From: JAWKTV01 sp041398905
GTDB lineage: Bacteria; Planctomycetota; Planctomycetia; Planctomycetales; Planctomycetaceae
Assembly (NCBI GenBank): GCA_041398905.1
Contig: JAWKTV010000022.1
Coordinates: 6,372-70,371 of the forward strand
Length of the DNA stretch: 64,000 bases
Direction of reading: 5' to 3'
The position numbers were made by a program, and so were the translations under genes. Positions 56,293 to 64,000 of this stretch are shown piece after piece. Every line of letters begins with the position of its first letter. Within the stretch, counting starts at the first letter, position 1. The notes beneath the pieces were generated by a model, which saw nothing but the letters and a program-made list of their open reading frames with translations, was not told the origin of the DNA and did not search any database.

Positions 56293-57789
56293 ATGCTTCG
56301 CCTGCTTGGCTCACCGCGATCGATGTGTGACGGTCTGTCGCGGCGGGACTGGCTGCAGGTCGGCGGGTGGGGAGCGGCGGGTCTCACCCTCGATCGGCTG
56401 CTCGGCCAGTCGGCCCGCGCGGCGGCACCCGGTGCCGATGGCTTTGGACGCGCCAAGAACTGCATCGTCCTGTTTCTCTATGGCTCGCCCAGCCAGCTCG
56501 AAACCTTTGACGTCAAACCGGACGCGCCGGTCGAGGTCCGCGGCGAATTCGGCACGATTCCCTCGGCGATTCCCGGCCTCGGGGTCGGTGAGCTGCTGCC
56601 GAAGACCGCCGGCATTCTCGATCGCTGTGCCCTCGTACGCTCCGTCAATCACGACCAGCCGATTCACGGTGTCGCCTACGCCATGACCGGCGTTTCGATC
56701 ATCGACCCGGGTATGGAGCTGAACCCCCGCGACGATCGACATCACCCGTACTTCGGCAGTTGTGTCGAGTTCCTCGACCGCCGTGTCGGGCGACCGACGA
56801 ACGCGGCACTCAACAACATCGCCCTGCCGTTTCCCTTCAGCAGCAAACGGTCGGACCAGCCGTTCAGGGCCGGACCGTACCCGGCGTTTCTCGGCGGTGC
56901 CTACGCTCCGGTCTGGACCGAGTTTGTCGGCAAAGGGACGGTGAACGTCCGCAAGGAGCGCGCGGCCGGCGAGTTCTGGTTCGATGGACCGGAGCCGTAT
57001 GTCGGCTGCAGCCCGGACACCACTTTCCGCCTCGCGGCGGTTGATCAGCAGCAGCATGTGTCCATCGATCGACTTGACCGTCGACGCAGGCTGCTCGATC
57101 AACTCGACGATGTCCGCCGCGAACTCGACCGGTCCGCGCCCGCCGCGAGTCTGTCGCGTCAGCAGGAACTGGCCTGGTCGGTGCTCGGTAGCCGCGATAT
57201 CCGCGATGCTCTCGATCTCTCGCTCGAACCACAGGCGAATCGTGATCGATATGGCCGGACGCTGTTTGGTCAGTCGTGCGTCGCCGCCCGGCGACTGGTT
57301 GAGGCGGGTTCGCGGGTTGTCTCCGTGTTCTGGGACGAGTACGGACTCGCCGGCGACGCCTGGGACACGCACGACAAGCATTTCGTCCGCATGAAGGACC
57401 AGCTTTGTCCCGGTCTCGACCACGCGCTGCACGGACTGATCAACGACCTCGACGAACGCAGCATGCTCGATGAAACGCTGGTCGTGCTCATCAGCGAGCA
57501 TGGCCGCACGCCCAAGATCAACTCCGCGGTGGGCGGCGGACGCGACCACTGGGCGCGTGCTTACTCGGTCCTGTTCGCAGGCGGTGGCACTCCACGCGGG
57601 GCCGTGATTGGTGCCACCGACGCGATCGCCAGTGACGTGACGGAACGCCCCGTCTCGCCCAAGTCGCTGCTCGCGACGATGTACCACTTGCTTGGGGTGG
57701 ACCCCCATTCTGAACTGACCGACGCCACCGGCCGCCCGACCCCGCTCGTCCCCGAAGAAGCCGAAGTGATCCGCGAACTGATCGCGTGA
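56293..57789 (+). CDS. Tat-exported DUF1501 (alkaline-phosphatase/sulfatase-like fold) protein
   Basis: 498 residues from ATG 56293. The N-terminus is a Tat signal ('LSRRDWLQVGGWGAAGLTLDRLL'). The DUF1501 body follows: 'AKNCIVLFLYGSPSQLETFDVKPDAP' (in parts), 'LVRSVNHDQPIHGVAYAMTG', 'GSRVVSVFWDEYG', 'WDTHDKHFVRMKDQLCPGLDHAL', 'LVVLISEHGRTPKIN', 'GGGRDHWARAYSVLFAGGG' and the C-terminal 'SPKSLLATMYHLLGVDP'. The family resembles arylsulfatase-type metalloenzymes and is strongly expanded in planctomycetes, often beside DUF1549/DUF1553 cytochrome proteins; that partner is not adjacent here. Periplasmic; exact reaction unknown. Confidence 0.93.
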   Translation: MLRLLGSPRSMCDGLSRRDWLQVGGWGAAGLTLDRLLGQSARAAAPGADGFGRAKNCIVLFLYGSPSQLETFDVKPDAPVEVRGEFGTIPSAIPGLGVGELLPKTAGILDRCALVRSVNHDQPIHGVAYAMTGVSIIDPGMELNPRDDRHHPYFGSCVEFLDRRVGRPTNAALNNIALPFPFSSKRSDQPFRAGPYPAFLGGAYAPVWTEFVGKGTVNVRKERAAGEFWFDGPEPYVGCSPDTTFRLAAVDQQQHVSIDRLDRRRRLLDQLDDVRRELDRSAPAASLSRQQELAWSVLGSRDIRDALDLSLEPQANRDRYGRTLFGQSCVAARRLVEAGSRVVSVFWDEYGLAGDAWDTHDKHFVRMKDQLCPGLDHALHGLINDLDERSMLDETLVVLISEHGRTPKINSAVGGGRDHWARAYSVLFAGGGTPRGAVIGATDAIASDVTERPVSPKSLLATMYHLLGVDPHSELTDATGRPTPLVPEEAEVIRELIA

Positions 57790-58096
57790 TTCCCGCAAGC
57801 AACACGCAGTTCGCAGCGGCATTCGCGAGGTGCTCGCCGCGCATTGGACACGTCCGCCCCCGCTCGCTTGGCGAGTCCTGCCGCAATCTCTCCCCAGCGC
57901 TCGTCGTCAGCAAATCGCCCCTTGCCTGACGGCTCCACCTGTCGCGCCGGTTGGTGCGATTGTGCCGCGGTTGCGGCTTGTAGCGAAAAGTCACTGAAGA
58001 GCGACTAGCCGTTCCGCCGATGTTAAGGTTTGCCGTTTCCCCTCGACGTTTGCGGGTGGGAAGGGATTCCCGTCGAAGGCCAGGGAGGGCCTGTTG
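57790..58096. other. Intergenic region, nothing recognised
   Basis: 307 bases between the DUF1501 gene and the small gene at 58097. The region ends with a strong ribosome binding site (GGGAGG). No hairpin terminator or consensus promoter stands out. Confidence 0.4.
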
Positions 58097-58318
58097 ATGC
58101 GTCCAGCGTTGCGACTGTTCACCGGCGAACTCGATGATTCGATTCAGTTTGAGACTCCGAGTGTCAGCATGACATTTGGCGAACTCTTCGAGATCGTCTC
58201 CGAAGCGACCCGCTACCGGCGGTCGTGGCTGAAGGACTTTCAGGACGACGAGGTCCAGTTGCCCGTCGACCTTTACGAAGTCCTCTCGGCCTACTGGTCA
58301 CTGAAACCCGGCGCCTGA
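58097..58318 (+). CDS. Small conserved protein of unknown function (73 residues)
   Basis: ATG 58097 with GGGAGG about nine bases upstream. Sequence 'MRPALRLFTGELDDSIQFET', then 'MTFGELFEIVSEATRYRRSWLKDFQDDEV' in sense, ending 'LYEVLSAYWSLKPGA'. Acidic, helical, no cysteine and no export signal. The good ribosome binding site and protein-like composition make it convincing. Function unknown. Confidence 0.7.
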   Translation: MRPALRLFTGELDDSIQFETPSVSMTFGELFEIVSEATRYRRSWLKDFQDDEVQLPVDLYEVLSAYWSLKPGA

Positions 58319-58554
58319 CGAGGCCGGTTGCAGTCGCACCCCGCCCAGTGCCGATCTACATCCTGTCGTCGCCCGCCTGCGACCACATTGCAGGGCCTCG
58401 TGGTTCGCGGATCATCGGCGGATTCCGCCGCTCGGTTGAGTTGACCTTCGCCGAACGGCGGACATGCGGCGATTCCCCTAGCGAACCCGCGCTTCACTGC
58501 GTTATGCAGCGGTCGCTGAGTCCCTCGCCGTCCCCTTCACCGGTCCGATTCGTA

Positions 58555-59583
58555 ATGCTGCACTTCAGCCACGCGATCGCCCGGTCGACGCTCTTGCCTT
58601 TGCTGCTGCTCGTCTCGGGACTCAGCGGTTGTGCTCAGACCACACTGGTCCGGCACTGGCAGCCCGCATCGATCGATGTCGAGGGGCTTGACCGTGTCGT
58701 CATCGCGGACTTCGATGGCGAAAACGCCTCGGCCGTCACATCCGTGCTCGACGCGCGCCTGCACAGCGGACGGTTCTACACCCTGGTCGACGCCGCCGGT
58801 CTGACGCCCGTCCAGCACGCGTCCTTCGCCCCCTGCCGAGCCGAGTCCGCCATCCTCAAAGTCGCCGCCGAGGCGCGGGTTGACGCCGTGATCTCCGGCT
58901 CGGTCGTCGAGTATCGCTGCGAGGACACCATCCTGCGGCAGACCGACTTCGACGCCCATGAAGGGGAATCGGACGGCGAGCAACCCGGACACCACTTCCA
59001 CGTCGGCTTCCGTCAGCAGGATCGCGTCCGCCGCGAAGGCACCGTCACCATCGCCTTCCGCATGACCGACTCCCGCACGGGTGAGCTGCGGGCGGCGCAC
59101 ACCGCATCGCATCACTACTCCGGCGAGTCCGGACCCGGCGAACCGGCCTTGCCGCCTCGCGGTGAAGTGCTCGAAAAGCTGGTGGGCGATTGTGTTGAAG
59201 AGTTTGTTCAGATGACCACGCCGCACGAGGTCGAAGTTCCGGTGCGGCTCGCACAACCCCGGTTGCTGCAGCGGCACGGAGGTGGCGTGCGCTCGGGCAA
59301 CAAGCTCGCGCTCCAGGGCAAGTGGGATGCCGCCCGCGATCAGTGGGAAGCGGTGATTGCCGAGCAGCCGGAATGCGACACGGCGCTCTACAACCTCGCC
59401 GTCGACGCCGCGCGTCGACGGGACTACGACGCCGCCGAAGAACTCGCGATGCAGGCGCTGCAGCACAAGCACAACGACCGCTATGTCGACGGACTTGAAC
59501 AGATCCGCCAGCAGCGTGCGAGCTACGATGACGCCCGCCGCCAACGCGACCAGCGGAGTACGCAGGTCGCGAGTTCGTGGTAG
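58555..59583 (+). CDS. TPR-containing lipoprotein of unknown function
   Basis: ATG 58555 (MLHFSHAIARSTLLPLLLLVSGLSGC) gives a lipoprotein signal with the lipobox LSGC-AQ; an in-frame ATG at 58504 is less likely because it adds a Ser/Pro-rich stretch before the signal. Residues ~45-215 form an alpha/beta domain ('RVVIADFDGENASAVTSVLDARL', 'ARVDAVISGSVVEYRCED', 'VTIAFRMTDSRTGELRAAHTA') like the CsgG/LpoB-type curli-assembly fold. From ~240 there are TPR-like helices ('GNKLALQGKWDAARDQWEAVIAEQPECDTALYNLAVDAARR', in parts). Outer-membrane lipoprotein, about 342 residues. It converges with the Gfo/Idh gene. Confidence 0.75.
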   Translation: MLHFSHAIARSTLLPLLLLVSGLSGCAQTTLVRHWQPASIDVEGLDRVVIADFDGENASAVTSVLDARLHSGRFYTLVDAAGLTPVQHASFAPCRAESAILKVAAEARVDAVISGSVVEYRCEDTILRQTDFDAHEGESDGEQPGHHFHVGFRQQDRVRREGTVTIAFRMTDSRTGELRAAHTASHHYSGESGPGEPALPPRGEVLEKLVGDCVEEFVQMTTPHEVEVPVRLAQPRLLQRHGGGVRSGNKLALQGKWDAARDQWEAVIAEQPECDTALYNLAVDAARRRDYDAAEELAMQALQHKHNDRYVDGLEQIRQQRASYDDARRQRDQRSTQVASSW

Positions 59584-59653
59584 CGGCCGAGTTCCGCGAC
59601 CAGCCGAACTGCGTCCCCGCTCGGTCAGCGATCCTCCACCGAGCACCAAAAAT

Positions 59654-59690
59654 CAGCCCCGCCCGCGGTCAATGACCACGAGCGGGGCTG
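59654..59690. terminator. Bidirectional hairpin terminator
   Basis: CAGCCCCGC and GCGGGGCTG form a nine-base-pair stem enclosing a second small stem (GGTCA/TGACC). It lies midway between the convergent genes ending at 59583 and 59732. Confidence 0.7.
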
Positions 59691-59731
59691 TTGCGTTAGC
59701 GTTCAACAACGTGTCGACGACGCGAAGCGAA

Positions 59732-61099
59732 CTAGGCCTTCTTCAGGTAGGTGTCCCAGCCTTCGCGGTAGGACTTGTTGACCACGTCCATCACCTCGGG
59801 GGCGTTGGTTGCGGTCAGCGTCTTGGCGTCCCACTCGATTCTCTTGCCCGGCTCGTTCGCGTCCTTGGCGGCCCAAACGGCGAGGTTGCCCAGCAGGATC
59901 GTCTCAGTCAGCGGACCGGCGTAGTTCTCGAAGTTCGAGGTCGCCCGTTCGCGCTCGCCGATGATCGACTGATGCCATTCCTGGAAGTGGCCCGGGCTCT
60001 TCTCGTAATCGACCTTCGGCTTGGCGATCTCCTTGCCATCCCCATCCAGGATGGTGAAGTCGGCACCGTAGTCTTCCCACGAGTACAGCGTTCCCCCCTC
60101 GCAGACGACGATCGTACCGCGCGGGTTCTTGGTGTCGCCCTTGAAGCCGAAGCCATTGAGCACCGACTCGTCCGGCAGGTTGCCGCCGTCGTACCACCAC
60201 ACGGCGACGTCGCCGCGCCAGTCGTTCTTCGGGAAGTCGAACTTGATCTTCGACTTCTGCGGATAGCCATAGCCATCGTGACCGGTCGTCCATGCCTGAA
60301 TGGCGGTCGGATCCTTCAGCTCCACACCCATGAACGGCATGTTGAAGGTATGGCAGGCCATGTCGCCCAGCGCGCCGGTGCCGAAGTCCCACCAGCCGCG
60401 CCACTTGAACGGGTGATACAGCTCCGAGAACCCGCGCGACGCTGCGGGGCCAAGCCACAGGTCCCAGTGAACCCACGGCGGTGCTTCCTCTTCCTGCGGC
60501 CGACCGATCCCCTGCGGCCACACCGGCCGGTTGGTGAAGACGTGGACTTCCTTGATGTTGCCCAGGTGCTGCCCCTTGAGGATGGCGGCCGCCTCGCGCA
60601 GACCGCTGTTCGCGGTCCCCTGGTTGCCCATCATCGTGGCGACGTTCATCTCCCGGGCGATGTCCTGCAGCCGTCGGGCTTCACAGACGGTGTGAGTCAG
60701 CGGCTTCTGCACAAAGCACGCCTTGCCCATCGACATTGCCATCGCCGCAGCCGGAGCATGGCAGTGGTCCGGCGTCGACACCGTCACGGCGTCGATCTCG
60801 TTCCCCTTCTCCTCCAGCATCTTGCGGAAGTCGTTGAACTTCGCCGCCTTCTCGAAGCCCGGGCGTTCGCCCGCCTTGTCGAGCGTCGAGTCATCGATAT
60901 CGCAGATGGCGACGACGTCGCCAAACTTCGCGGCATCTCCGGAGTCGCTCCCCCCCTTGCCGCCCACGCCGATACACGCGTAGCGCACCCGGCTGTTGGC
61001 CGCGGTATCATCCGAGCGAACGCTCCCTCCGACCCAAACCGCCGCACCGATCGCGGCGGACTGCTTCACGAACTGTCGACGTGACGTCTGTCGAGCCAT
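59732..61099 (-). CDS. Tat-exported Gfo/Idh/MocA family oxidoreductase
   Basis: ATG 61099 (MARQTSRRQFVKQSAAIG), with AGGAGAGG just upstream, begins a twin-arginine signal (RRQFVKQSAAIGAAVWVGG); the longer open frame to 61189 is not needed. The NAD(P)-binding domain shows 'VRYACIGVGGKGGSDSGDAA', 'VVAICDIDDSTLDKAG', 'DAVTVSTPDHCHAPAAAMAM' and the catalytic-lysine motif 'CFVQKPLTHTVCEAR'. The C-terminal domain contains 'WWDFGTGALGDMACHTFNMPFMG'. About 455 residues, normal for exported planctomycete members. It acts on sugars or inositols in the periplasm; substrate unknown. Intact frame. Confidence 0.94.
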   Translation of the reverse strand: MARQTSRRQFVKQSAAIGAAVWVGGSVRSDDTAANSRVRYACIGVGGKGGSDSGDAAKFGDVVAICDIDDSTLDKAGERPGFEKAAKFNDFRKMLEEKGNEIDAVTVSTPDHCHAPAAAMAMSMGKACFVQKPLTHTVCEARRLQDIAREMNVATMMGNQGTANSGLREAAAILKGQHLGNIKEVHVFTNRPVWPQGIGRPQEEEAPPWVHWDLWLGPAASRGFSELYHPFKWRGWWDFGTGALGDMACHTFNMPFMGVELKDPTAIQAWTTGHDGYGYPQKSKIKFDFPKNDWRGDVAVWWYDGGNLPDESVLNGFGFKGDTKNPRGTIVVCEGGTLYSWEDYGADFTILDGDGKEIAKPKVDYEKSPGHFQEWHQSIIGERERATSNFENYAGPLTETILLGNLAVWAAKDANEPGKRIEWDAKTLTATNAPEVMDVVNKSYREGWDTYLKKA

Positions 61100-61693
61100 G
61101 AACCTCTCCTGTTGATTAGCAAGTGTTGACAATGCCGGCAAAGCCTCCAAATCGGACTTCATCGAAGCCTCGCCGGGCCGACTTTCCACGGACCGAAATC
61201 TCCATCCTCGACGGCGACCACGGACGCCCCACGACTACTGCCGACATCGATACCGAGATCGAATGAACCACGATATCCGGCCGGCAAGGAGCCGCCGCCC
61301 GACACCGGACCGCAACCCCCAGCAAAGTATAAGCCTCCATCGACGCGATTGCATCCGAATGGACATATGTGTCCCTGGTGCCCGCATCATCGCCGCGGAC
61401 CGTCCCGCGTTGACACGAAACCAACAGTTAACCCTCAACTCGCAGGCCAGTCTCCGCCCGGCACTCCCGAACGCGACGTTGCGATGCCCTGAAGATGCCG
61501 GGCGCGGTGCGGCTCTGGCTTTGTCCCGGCTCTATGCCGGGAGACTTTTCTTACTCGCCGCACGCATCCACGGGGCCTATAATGTCGATTAAGCGAGCAT
61601 AAACACTCGCCCTCCCGCCTGAAACCGCCTGCGGCCCGTGCTGGACATCGGACCGCACCGGCCCCGTCGAACATCCACATTGAGGAGTCATCC
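61100..61693. other. Divergent intergenic region
   Basis: 594 bases between the Gfo/Idh gene (minus) and the cupredoxin-like gene (plus). No convincing gene or RNA was seen. A perfect TATAAT box at 61578 (listed separately) marks the plus-strand promoter. Confidence 0.5.
61551..61583 (+). promoter_or_regulatory. Candidate promoter (perfect TATAAT) for the gene at 61694
   Basis: TATAAT at 61578-61583 with only a weak -35 (TTACTC region, spacing too long, or no -35). It would give a leader of ~105 bases before ATG 61694, which follows GAGGAG. Confidence 0.5.
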
Positions 61694-62494
61694 ATGCTGA
61701 GAATCCGTGACTGGTCCATCGCCTGCGCCTGCGGGCTGGCTTTGCTGTGCACCGCCTCCGTCGCCCCGGCGCAGTACGCCGACCTCGAAGGTCAGATCAT
61801 CCTGAGCGGCGACGTCCCGACGTTGCCGTTGAAGATCAAGAAGGACGATCCGACCGTCAAGGACGCGGCCGTCTGTGCCGCCGAGGATGCAACTGACCAG
61901 CGTCTGACGGTGAACCCCGAGAACAAGGGCGTCGCGGACATCTTCGTCTACATCCGCAAGCCGAAGAAGGTGAACCCGGACCTCGCGAAGCCGCCGGCGG
62001 AGCAGGCCGTGCAGGATCAAAAGAACTGCGTGTTCGTGCCGCACGCCCAGGTGATTCGCTGTGAACAGCAGATCATCGCGAAGTCACAGGACGCCGTGAC
62101 CCACAACATGCGGGGCGTGATGATCTCGAACCCGGGCTTCAACGTCGCCATCTCCGCCAACGAGACGACCGGCATTGAGATCCCGATCTCCAAGGCGAAC
62201 AAGAAGCCCGAGCCGCTGCCGAGCACCGTCGAGTGCAGCATTCATCCCTTCATGAAGTGCGTCTGGCTGATCGTCGACCACCCGTACGCCGCCGTCACCG
62301 ATGCTGATGGCAAGTTCAAGATCGCGGGCCTGCCCGTCGGTGAGCATGAACTGACGATTTGGCACGAGGCGGGCGGCTACATTCACAAGACGTTCAAAGT
62401 GACGGTCGCAAAGGACGGCACCACCATCGAGCCGATGGAAGTGACCGCGACCATGGAAGGCGGCGAGTTCAAGAAGCTCGAACCCGCCAAGTAA
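61694..62494 (+). CDS. Secreted cupredoxin-like / carboxypeptidase-regulatory-like protein
   Basis: 266 residues, ATG 61694 preceded by GAGGAG. Signal peptide 'CGLALLCTASVAPA-QYA'. The first part is a beta domain ('LEGQIILSGDVPTLPLKIKKDDP'), followed by 'CVFVPHAQVIRCEQQIIAKSQDAVTHNMRG' (in parts) and the copper-site-like 'VECSIHPFMKCVWLIVDHPY', giving Cys, His and Met in the order seen in blue copper domains. The C-terminal ~70 residues are a regulatory-like beta-sandwich ('AVTDADGKFKIAGLPVGEHELTIWHE'). Periplasmic; electron transfer or structural role possible. Copper binding is inferred from the motif only. Confidence 0.75.
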   Translation: MLRIRDWSIACACGLALLCTASVAPAQYADLEGQIILSGDVPTLPLKIKKDDPTVKDAAVCAAEDATDQRLTVNPENKGVADIFVYIRKPKKVNPDLAKPPAEQAVQDQKNCVFVPHAQVIRCEQQIIAKSQDAVTHNMRGVMISNPGFNVAISANETTGIEIPISKANKKPEPLPSTVECSIHPFMKCVWLIVDHPYAAVTDADGKFKIAGLPVGEHELTIWHEAGGYIHKTFKVTVAKDGTTIEPMEVTATMEGGEFKKLEPAK

Positions 62495-62523
62495 TCGCGG
62501 TTCTTCTCCAGTACGACACATCA

Positions 62524-62560
62524 GGCCCGGCCGCTTCCCAGGAAGCGGCCGGGCCATTTT
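62524..62560 (+). terminator. Rho-independent terminator
   Basis: A perfect 15-base-pair stem (GGCCCGGCCGCTTCC and complement) with a two-base loop CA, followed by ATTTT, 30 bases after the cupredoxin-like gene. Confidence 0.88.
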
Positions 62561-62582
62561 GCTGCGCGGACGAAATCTGCCG

Positions 62583-64000
62583 TTACTCCGTTGTCAGCCG
62601 CGACTCAAGTGCCCGCCGCAGTTCGTGAACCCGCTCGATCGCAATCCCTTCCGGACCGCGGTCCAGCACCCAGTCGACTTCCCGCAGACCTTCCTCGATG
62701 CGATTCGTGTTCAGGCACAGCACCGCCTTGAACAGCCGGTCCGGCGGAGATTCCGGGTCCAGCGCCAGCAGCGTCTCGACGTACCGCAGCGCCTGTTCAG
62801 GCTCCTCCTCGGCGTTGGAAAACCCCAACAGGTTCCGCAGCATGCGTGTGACGATCGCCCGAGGTGATTGCGGTTCCAGATAGCGGTCGTTCCATTCCAG
62901 ACCGGTGATGCCGTGGACCCGCAACGTCGCCTCCAGCTCGGTCAGCACCGCCCCCCGCTCAAACGGATCGATCAACCGCGGCTCGCCTTCCACAGGCCGG
63001 TATTGAGTGACGAAGTGCCCCGGAAGCCCGATCCCCACCACATCGAATCCGCACCGTCGAGCAAGTTCCATGTACAGCACGCTCAGTGTGATCGGCAGCC
63101 CTTCACGGTCGTCGATCACCTGATTGATGTAGCTGTTCTCGGCCGAGTAGTAGTTCGTTCGTCCGCCGTGAAAGCCGAGCTCGTCGAACACATACTCCTG
63201 GAAGCGGCCGAAGCGTTCGGCCTCGGTGGACTCCGCATCCACCCGGCCAGCGAACTCCTGCGCCATCGCGTCGACGATCCGTCGATAAGACTCGATATCC
63301 ACCTCCGGGTCATCAATCGCGGCGATCAACAGGCAGGCCCGCAGCAGGTCGATCTCGTCCCCCGGCCGCGTCAGTTCCTCGGCCAACTGCTGTCGCACCC
63401 GCTCCACATGCACCGCACCGGCCAGTTGCCGCAGTCGCTCGGCCTGTTGCTCCAACTGCGCGGCCCGTTCTTCCAGCACACGACCGGTTCCCGCGCCGTG
63501 CGTCAACATCGAACTCACCAGCTCGTCGCGCGGCGGGCGGGTCGCGTCGATCTCCGCTACCGCCGAGTTGATCTCGGCGACGATCTCCGCCGCCGGTTTC
63601 AGCGATGACAACTCCCGCCCAATCCGGAACCGTTTGAACTCCGCCGTCGTGTGCCGAAACTTCACCAGACCGAACCCGCCCTCGCTGTAGCGGGTGTCGT
63701 CCGAGGCGAACACGAGTTCATCGTTGCAGTAGCAGTCGAACCCGTCCGGACGCAGACGGACCTTGAGATCGTTCCAGCCATCGGGATCGAAGCCCGGAAC
63801 GAACTCGTCCCGCAGCACGTTCCACTCGTACACGGTCGGACCATCAAACCGGGTCAACCGCAGGTTGCCGCTTGAAGGATAGAACCCATAGTGCCGCCGC
63901 TCGCCATCCGCCCGAAACACCACCCCGGCCGCCCCGTCGGCTTCGGTCACTTTGACGGCGACCGAGAATTCGCACGGCAGCTCGGGCAACTCCAGCTTCG
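62583..64000 (-). CDS. SirB1-type transglutaminase-like protein with N-terminal lectin-like domain (5' end outside window)
   Basis: The frame is open to the right edge, so the start lies beyond 64000. The visible N-terminal part is a beta-jellyroll of the DUF1080/LamG style ('GAAGVVFRADGERRHYGFYPSSGNLRLTRFDG', in parts; 'WNDLKVRLRPDGFDCYCNDELVF'). A helical linker follows, then a SirB1/transglut_core2 domain ('FQEYVFDELGFHGGRTNYYSAENSYINQVIDDREGLPITLSVLYMELARRCG' in parts; 'GIGLPGHFVTQYR', 'RLIDPFERGAVLTE') and TPR-like helices at the end. SirB1 relatives are widespread, with uncertain biochemistry. The jellyroll-plus-SirB1 combination is unusual. Confidence 0.82.
   Translation of the reverse strand, partial: KLELPELPCEFSVAVKVTEADGAAGVVFRADGERRHYGFYPSSGNLRLTRFDGPTVYEWNVLRDEFVPGFDPDGWNDLKVRLRPDGFDCYCNDELVFASDDTRYSEGGFGLVKFRHTTAEFKRFRIGRELSSLKPAAEIVAEINSAVAEIDATRPPRDELVSSMLTHGAGTGRVLEERAAQLEQQAERLRQLAGAVHVERVRQQLAEELTRPGDEIDLLRACLLIAAIDDPEVDIESYRRIVDAMAQEFAGRVDAESTEAERFGRFQEYVFDELGFHGGRTNYYSAENSYINQVIDDREGLPITLSVLYMELARRCGFDVVGIGLPGHFVTQYRPVEGEPRLIDPFERGAVLTELEATLRVHGITGLEWNDRYLEPQSPRAIVTRMLRNLLGFSNAEEEPEQALRYVETLLALDPESPPDRLFKAVLCLNTNRIEEGLREVDWVLDRGPEGIAIERVHELRRALESRLTTE

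Overview
This is a GC-rich chromosomal segment, almost certainly from a planctomycete (Planctomycetales or a close relative). The evidence is the protein set: a DUF1559 prepilin-like protein beside a small transthyretin-like lipoprotein, a Tat-exported DUF1501 protein, a formylglycine sulfatase, a Tat-exported Gfo/Idh/MocA oxidoreductase, a 1441-residue ThuA/discoidin/dehydrogenase/HEAT/cytochrome c protein, tandem clpP genes, an MJ0042 zinc-ribbon membrane protein, and many secreted proteins of unknown function. An outer membrane is implied by an LptD-type protein. No rRNA, tRNA, CRISPR array, phage or transposase gene was recognised.

Layout. 1-6.5 kb: a same-strand trio (PQQ-type beta-propeller, TPR plus family-5 solute-binding protein, secreted unknown). 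6.9-9.0 kb: a sugar-nucleotide epimerase followed by a GspF/PilC-type membrane protein. 9.1-10.9 kb: a small unknown gene divergent from an M24-fold protein that has lost its metal ligands. 11.2-13.8 kb: a bufferin-type RiPP metallophore cluster (Cys-rich precursor, DUF692/MNIO maturase, DUF2063 partner), followed by an SGNH hydrolase and a methyltransferase. 16-17.7 kb: a PAS-AAA-Fis regulator with a degenerate ATPase core. 18-24.5 kb: a secreted unknown, a tRNA-dihydrouridine synthase, a LUD protein and a UvrD-type helicase. 24.5-25.0 kb: a heptamer repeat and two parS-like palindromes. 25-30 kb: a lipoprotein, two clpP genes, DUF1559 and its partner. 30-39.6 kb: zinc-ribbon protein, sulfatase, phosphoglycerate mutase, M60 metallopeptidase and a thioredoxin-fold lipoprotein. 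40-45 kb: lptD, a DgkA-like membrane protein, an HhH protein and a membrane-anchored unknown. 45-64 kb: the multidomain cytochrome protein, a DapA/NAL-family lyase, a GlmU-like enzyme, a BatA-type protein, tatA with two small partners, DUF1501, two unknowns, Gfo/Idh, a cupredoxin-like protein and a SirB1-type protein cut by the window edge.

A dominant technical feature is about 25 apparent single-base frameshifts in 13 genes, including housekeeping genes. Many lie in G or C runs one base too short. They look like uncorrected indels in the sequence rather than gene decay. I give such genes as single CDS entries spanning the whole reconstructed gene and state where the frame changes.

The most interesting biology is the bufferin cluster, whose precursor has nine cysteines, eight of them in C-x5-C spacing, behind a lipoprotein-type leader. 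Next come the pair of parS-like sites upstream of the helicase and two degenerate enzymes, the M24 fold and the sigma-54-activator-like AAA domain.
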